The notes under the pieces were generated by a model, which was given only the letters and a program-made list of their open reading frames with translations, did no database searches and was not told the origin of the DNA. A stretch of 64,000 nucleotides of DNA from Frondihabitans australicus. Its GTDB lineage: Bacteria > Actinomycetota > Actinomycetes > Actinomycetales > Microbacteriaceae. Positions 60,268-64,000 of this stretch are shown here, one piece after another; the stretch's first letter is position 1; each line of letters opens with the position of its first letter. The position numbers were made by a program, and so were the translations under genes. The stretch covers positions 1,612,001 through 1,676,000 of the forward strand of contig NZ_RBKS01000001.1 of assembly GCF_003634555.1 (NCBI RefSeq), given 5' to 3'.

Positions 60268-60296
60268 TTGCGGGTCGGAACGACCGCGTGTAGCTT
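60268..60296 (+). promoter_or_regulatory. promoter of the beta-galactosidase operon
   Basis: TTGCGG (60268-60273) and TAGCTT (60291-60296) are 17 bp apart. The predicted start point near 60303 falls at the edge of the first operator, so repression by blocking initiation is expected. Confidence 0.55.
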
Positions 60297-60304
60297 CGTC
60301 CGAA

Positions 60305-60347
60305 GTTACCGGTAACAGCGCATTCCTCGCGAAGGGTTACCGCTAAC
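60305..60347. promoter_or_regulatory. two LacI-type operators
   Basis: GTTACCGGTAAC (60305-60316) is a perfect palindrome with central CCGG; GTTACCGCTAAC (60336-60347) differs at one base. Centres are 31 bp apart, three helical turns, so two repressor dimers would sit on the same face. They precede the GH42 start at 60380. Confidence 0.85.
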
Positions 60348-60379
60348 AACCCGGACACGACAATGGAGTTTGCACAGCG

Positions 60380-62497
60380 ATGACGCTTTCCCCCACCCCG
60401 CCCTCGGCCGACGAGCGGTTCCTCTTCGGAGCCGCCTTCTACCCCGAGTACCGCCCGGAGAACTCTCCCGCCGACGACCTCGATCTCATGAAGGCCGCCG
60501 GGTTCACGGTGATCCGCGTGGGCGAGTCGGTCTGGTCGACCTGGGAGCCGCGCGACGGCGAGTTCGACCTCGAGTGGCTGCGGCCGACGCTCGACGCCGC
60601 GGCGGAGCGCGACATCTCGGTGATCCTCGGCACGCCGACCTACGCGGTGCCGCCGTGGCTGCAGAAGCTCCACCCCGAGATCGCCGCCGAGCCGGCCACG
60701 GGCAAGCCCATGAACTGGGGCGCCCGGCAGGAGATCGACTACGCCTCGCCCGTCTTCCGCGAGTACGCCGAGCGCATCATCCGCAAGGTCGTCTCGACCT
60801 ACGCCTCCCACCCCGCGGTGATCGGCTACCAGGTCGACAACGAGCCCGGCCTCGTGCTCTTCCACAACGACCACGTCTTCGCGGGCTTCCTCGACCGCCT
60901 CCGAGCGAAGTTCGGCACGCCGGAGGCCCTGAACGAGGCGTGGGGGCTGACCTACTGGTCGCACCGCCTCACGAGCTTCGACGACCTCTGGCGACCCGAC
61001 GGCAATTCGTTCCCGCAGTACGACCTCGAGTGGCGCCGCTACCAGGCCGAGCTCACGGACGACTTCATCCACTGGCAGGCCGGCATCGTGCGCGATTACT
61101 CGACTCCGTCGCAGTTCGTCACCACCTGCATCGCCTACCCTCGGCCGGCGCAGGACGACGTGAGCCTCACCGCGGGCCTCGACGTCACGGCCGGAAACCC
61201 GTACTACGACCTGCAGGACGGCCTCGATCTCGTCGAGCCGAAGGCCGAGCCCATCGGCTTCGCCGTCTCGGGCGTCGGCCCGTTCTTCCGTCAGGCCGAC
61301 CGCATGTGGTCGAGCCGGCAGGAGCGCTTCCTCGTCACCGAGACCGACGCCCAGTCGATCGGCGGCCACGCCTACAACCTGCCCGGCTACCCGGGGCAGC
61401 TGAAGCAGGCCGCCTACGGCCTCGTCTCCCGCGGCGCGAAGATGATCGAGTACTGGCACTGGCAGACCCTTAACGACGGGTTCGAGACGTACTGGGGCGG
61501 CGTGCTCCCGCACAGCGGCAAGCCCGGCCGCGTCTACGACGAGGTCGCCGAGCTGGGCCACTCGCTCGCGACGGTCGGTCCGCAGCTGGCGGGCTTCACG
61601 CCCGACAGCGACATCGCCCTGCTCTACTCGAACGCCAGCAAGTGGGCTCTCGAGTTCTTCAGCCCGCTGCCGTCGGCCGACCACGACATGCACGGCGACC
61701 CGACCGCGTACCACCGCATCTTCGACGCCTTCCACACCGGCATCGTCGAGTCCGACCGCCAGGCGCTCGTGATCCACGACACGCAGCTGCCCGGGCTCGC
61801 GGCGGCCGCGTTCGCCGAGGCCCACCCCGTCCTCGTGGTCCCGGCGCTCTACTCGTCCGACGACGCCACGCTCGCCTGGCTGCACGACTACGTCGACGCC
61901 GGCGGCCACCTCGTGCTCGGCATCCGCTCGGCCTACGCCGACGAGAGGGTCCGCGTGCGCAAGCTGGTCGCCCCGCCGACATTCGCCGACGCGGCAGGCG
62001 TCCACTACGACGAGTACACCAATCTCCGCGGCCCTCTGGGCCTCACCGGCGACGGGTCGCTCGCTCTCTCCCCCGACGCCCGGGCGACCGAGTGGGCCGA
62101 CGGCGTCATCGCCGACGACGCCGAGGTGCTCGCGACCTACGACCACCCCGAGATCGGCCGCTTCGCCGCGATCACCACCCGGGTCGCAGGATCCGGCCGC
62201 GTCACCTACGTCGGCACGGTCCCGAACCCGGCCCTCGCGAAAGACCTCGCGACGTGGCTCGTCCCCGAGCCGCAGTCCTCCGGCTGGTCCTCGAGCCCGG
62301 CGGGCCGTGTCACGACCGTGAGCGGCACCGCTTCCGACTGGCGCATCCGCTTCGTCTTCAACTGGTCGCGCGACGAGGTCACCGTCGACGTGCCCGGCGA
62401 CGTCATCGACGCCGAGACGGGCGACAGCCTCGAAGGCCCGCGTTCGATCGTGCTGCCGCCGCGCGGCGTCAGGATCCTGCGCCACCCCGCCCGCTGA
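60380..62497 (+). CDS. GH42 family beta-galactosidase
   Basis: A 705-residue enzyme. 'FLFGAAFYPEYRPENSPADD' opens the TIM barrel; VIGYQVDNEPGLVLFHND holds the acid/base Glu (NEP), and KMIEYWHWQTLNDGFETYWG the nucleophile Glu. The trimerisation and C-terminal beta domains end with VLPPRGVRILRHPAR. No signal peptide: it hydrolyses beta-galactosides inside the cell after uptake. It is controlled by the adjacent LacI repressor and followed 42 bp later by the import genes, giving a complete use-of-galactoside unit. Confidence 0.93.
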   Translation: MTLSPTPPSADERFLFGAAFYPEYRPENSPADDLDLMKAAGFTVIRVGESVWSTWEPRDGEFDLEWLRPTLDAAAERDISVILGTPTYAVPPWLQKLHPEIAAEPATGKPMNWGARQEIDYASPVFREYAERIIRKVVSTYASHPAVIGYQVDNEPGLVLFHNDHVFAGFLDRLRAKFGTPEALNEAWGLTYWSHRLTSFDDLWRPDGNSFPQYDLEWRRYQAELTDDFIHWQAGIVRDYSTPSQFVTTCIAYPRPAQDDVSLTAGLDVTAGNPYYDLQDGLDLVEPKAEPIGFAVSGVGPFFRQADRMWSSRQERFLVTETDAQSIGGHAYNLPGYPGQLKQAAYGLVSRGAKMIEYWHWQTLNDGFETYWGGVLPHSGKPGRVYDEVAELGHSLATVGPQLAGFTPDSDIALLYSNASKWALEFFSPLPSADHDMHGDPTAYHRIFDAFHTGIVESDRQALVIHDTQLPGLAAAAFAEAHPVLVVPALYSSDDATLAWLHDYVDAGGHLVLGIRSAYADERVRVRKLVAPPTFADAAGVHYDEYTNLRGPLGLTGDGSLALSPDARATEWADGVIADDAEVLATYDHPEIGRFAAITTRVAGSGRVTYVGTVPNPALAKDLATWLVPEPQSSGWSSSPAGRVTTVSGTASDWRIRFVFNWSRDEVTVDVPGDVIDAETGDSLEGPRSIVLPPRGVRILRHPAR

Positions 62498-62539
62498 CCT
62501 TCCCTCCCCCGCACCATCCCTCACACAAAGGAAAGACAC

Positions 62540-63895
62540 ATGCGTCGTAAAACAGCACAGCGCATCATGACGGTCGGCGCCGCTGCCGCCGCCATGTCGC
62601 TGCTCGTCGCCGGATGCTCGTCGCCCTCGACGTCGTCGTCGAGCACGAAGCCGGTCAGCGCCTCCGACATCACGAAGGCGATGAACACCCCCACCACCCT
62701 GAACTTCTGGACCTGGCTCCCGAACGTGTCGACCGAGGTCGCGATGTTCGAGAAGAAGTACCCGAAGATCAAGGTCAACGTGAACAACGTCGGCCAGGGC
62801 GCCGCCCAGTACACCAAGCTGACCAACGCGATCTCGGCCGGCAAGGGCGCGCCCGACGTCGCCCAGGTCGAGTATCAGTACCTGCCGCAGTTCGAGCTCA
62901 CGAAGAGCCTCCTCGACCTGTCGCCGTACGGCGCCTCGAAGCTCAAGTCGTCGTTCTCCGCCTCGACCTGGAACCAGGTCACGCAGGGCAGCGCCGTCTA
63001 CGGGATCCCGCAGGACTCCGGCCCGATGGGCGACCTGTACCGCGCCGACATCCTGAAGAAGGCCGGAATCACGGAAGCTCCGAAGACCTGGGACGACTTC
63101 GCCACGGCGGCCGCGACCGTCAAGGCGAAGACCGGGAGCTACCTCACCGACCTCCCGCCGAACGACGCCGGCGCCTACATCGGCCTCCTCTGGCAGGCCG
63201 GCGTCAAGCCCTTCAAGTACTCCGGCGGCAAGGACGTCACCGTCAACCTCGACACCGCGACGGCCCAGAAGGTCGGCACGTACTGGAACACCCTGCTGCA
63301 GAAGAACCTCGTCGCGGTCGACCCGAACTTCACCACCCAGTGGTACCAGGGCCTCGACAAGGGCAAGTACGCCACGTGGCTGACCGCCGCGTGGGGCCCC
63401 GTCTTCCTGCAGGGCGAGGCGAAAGACACCGCCGGCCTCTGGAAGGCCGCCCCGCTGCCGCAGTACTCCACGACGGCGAACGTCTCGGCGAACCTCGGCG
63501 GCTCGACCGACGCGGTGCTGAAGTCCACGAAGAACCCGATCGCCGCCTACGAGCTCGCGAAGTTCATCAACACCGACCAGCAGTCGATCGAGACGCTCAA
63601 CACGAAGCAGTCGCTGTATCCGCCGCAGACGAGCCTGCTCAACAGCGCCTCGTTCAAGGCCCAGTCGGCGCCGTTCTACGGCGGCCAGAAGGTCAACGCA
63701 CTGTTCGCCGACATCACGAACACGGTCGACCCGGACTTCGAGTGGCCGCCGTTCATGGCCTACGTCTACTCGAGCTTCAACAACACGTTGGGCAAGGCGA
63801 TCGCCGACAAGACCGACCTGAACGCCGGGCTGGCCGCCTGGCAGAAGTCGATCGTGTCGTACGCCAAGGGGCAGGGCTTCACGGTCACGCAGTAG
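62540..63895 (+). CDS. sugar ABC transporter substrate-binding lipoprotein
   Basis: A 451-residue solute-binding protein with a Sec lipoprotein signal: MRRKTAQRIM, a hydrophobic core and lipobox VAGC. The mature chain has 'TLNFWTWLPNVSTEVAMFEK', APDVAQVEYQYLPQFELT and 'VYGIPQDSGPMGDLYRADIL', the family 1 pattern for oligosaccharide binding. AAAGGAAAG precedes the ATG. It follows the beta-galactosidase by 42 bp, so the ligand is probably a galactoside. A strong hairpin after the stop separates it from the permease start. Confidence 0.93.
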   Translation: MRRKTAQRIMTVGAAAAAMSLLVAGCSSPSTSSSSTKPVSASDITKAMNTPTTLNFWTWLPNVSTEVAMFEKKYPKIKVNVNNVGQGAAQYTKLTNAISAGKGAPDVAQVEYQYLPQFELTKSLLDLSPYGASKLKSSFSASTWNQVTQGSAVYGIPQDSGPMGDLYRADILKKAGITEAPKTWDDFATAAATVKAKTGSYLTDLPPNDAGAYIGLLWQAGVKPFKYSGGKDVTVNLDTATAQKVGTYWNTLLQKNLVAVDPNFTTQWYQGLDKGKYATWLTAAWGPVFLQGEAKDTAGLWKAAPLPQYSTTANVSANLGGSTDAVLKSTKNPIAAYELAKFINTDQQSIETLNTKQSLYPPQTSLLNSASFKAQSAPFYGGQKVNALFADITNTVDPDFEWPPFMAYVYSSFNNTLGKAIADKTDLNAGLAAWQKSIVSYAKGQGFTVTQ

Positions 63896-63906
63896 CGCAC
63901 CGCCGG

Positions 63907-63935
63907 GGCGGGGAGCCGGCATCCGGCTCCCCGCC
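63907..63935 (+). terminator. attenuating hairpin between binding protein and permease
   Basis: GGCGGGGAGCCGG (63907-63919) pairs perfectly with CCGGCTCCCCGCC (63923-63935) around CAT. There is no T-run, so it more likely stabilises the upstream message or reduces read-through, giving excess binding protein over permease as in maltose-type operons. Confidence 0.65.
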
Positions 63936-63969
63936 TCTCCCCCTCCCGTTCGAAGAGAAAGGCCCTCGC

Positions 63970-64000
63970 GTGACGACCTCCGCGAACACCCTCGCCTCAG
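63970..64000 (+). CDS. start of next ORF, probably ABC permease (partial)
   Basis: GTG at 63970 follows AAAGG by seven bases and reads VTTSANTLAS to the right edge. Only ten residues are visible. A permease of the same importer is expected from context, not shown by sequence. Confidence 0.4.
   Translation, partial: MTTSANTLAS

Noticed and set aside
60164-63922. A 1252-codon open frame antisense to the beta-galactosidase locus
   Set aside because: It is a GC-rich shadow frame: Arg/Gly/Val/Asp-heavy, no motifs, and it lies opposite three clearly coding genes.

Overview
The window is high-GC DNA, roughly 70 % G+C by eye, packed with short intergenic gaps and GTG starts. It looks like chromosome of an actinobacterium in the order Micrococcales, most likely Microbacteriaceae. 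The best evidence is the core block pyrG - NUDIX - xerD - parA - scpA - scpB - pseudouridine synthase - tyrA - cmk - der (59.0 to 48.7 kb, minus strand), an order I know from that group. No plasmid, phage or CRISPR signature is visible. The family assignment is inference from gene order and base composition.

Layout. 0-7.4 kb: the tail of an ATP-dependent DNA ligase, two SRPBCC proteins, a DoxX protein, a lysozyme-like secreted protein, small membrane proteins, an orphan Tat-lipoprotein sugar-binding protein behind a LacI-type operator, a CGNR regulator and an EamA exporter. 7.4-13.6 kb: a tight three-gene operon coding for a GCS2 ligase fused to a circularly permuted ATP-grasp domain, an asparagine-synthase-type amidotransferase and an S9 peptidase. 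I consider this the most interesting system here, probably making and turning over an amidated peptide metabolite. 13.6-19.8 kb: gap, a GlxA/AraC regulator, a secreted protein with a 36-residue membrane partner, a MerR/SDR pair and a methyltransferase. 19.9-27.9 kb: three helicases in a row (SNF2 with SWIM finger, RecQ fused to a phosphoribosyltransferase domain, DEAD-box), with an unusual repeat-rich gap before the last. 28-31.8 kb: regulator/oxidoreductase pairs (TetR/SDR, HxlR/azoreductase). 31.8-36.9 kb: marR-ctaG-ccdA-Sco/TlpA, a copper and thiol-redox assembly operon divergent from a CLC channel across a shared palindrome. 37-39.7 kb: a large glycoside hydrolase. 39.7-42.7 kb: a lower-GC islet with an 881-residue membrane protein of unknown function beside tRNA-Pro(GGG). 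43-48.6 kb: copper amine oxidase, dienelactone hydrolase, MFS exporter with HxlR regulator. 48.7-59.0 kb: the core block. 59.1-64 kb: a lacI - GH42 beta-galactosidase - sugar ABC importer locus running off the right edge.

Themes. Regulation is local: at least five regulators face their likely targets, and palindromes or phased repeats lie in several of these gaps. Many genes carry a TANNNT -10 element only 5-8 nt before the start codon and no Shine-Dalgarno, which suggests leaderless mRNAs. Intergenic 3' ends often carry long near-perfect hairpins; three share the same 15-bp core and two share another core, so they behave like dispersed palindromic repeats. The octamer GATCCTGC/GCAGGATC is strongly over-represented, often forcing rare codons. 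All family names come from reading the sequence; no database search was run.
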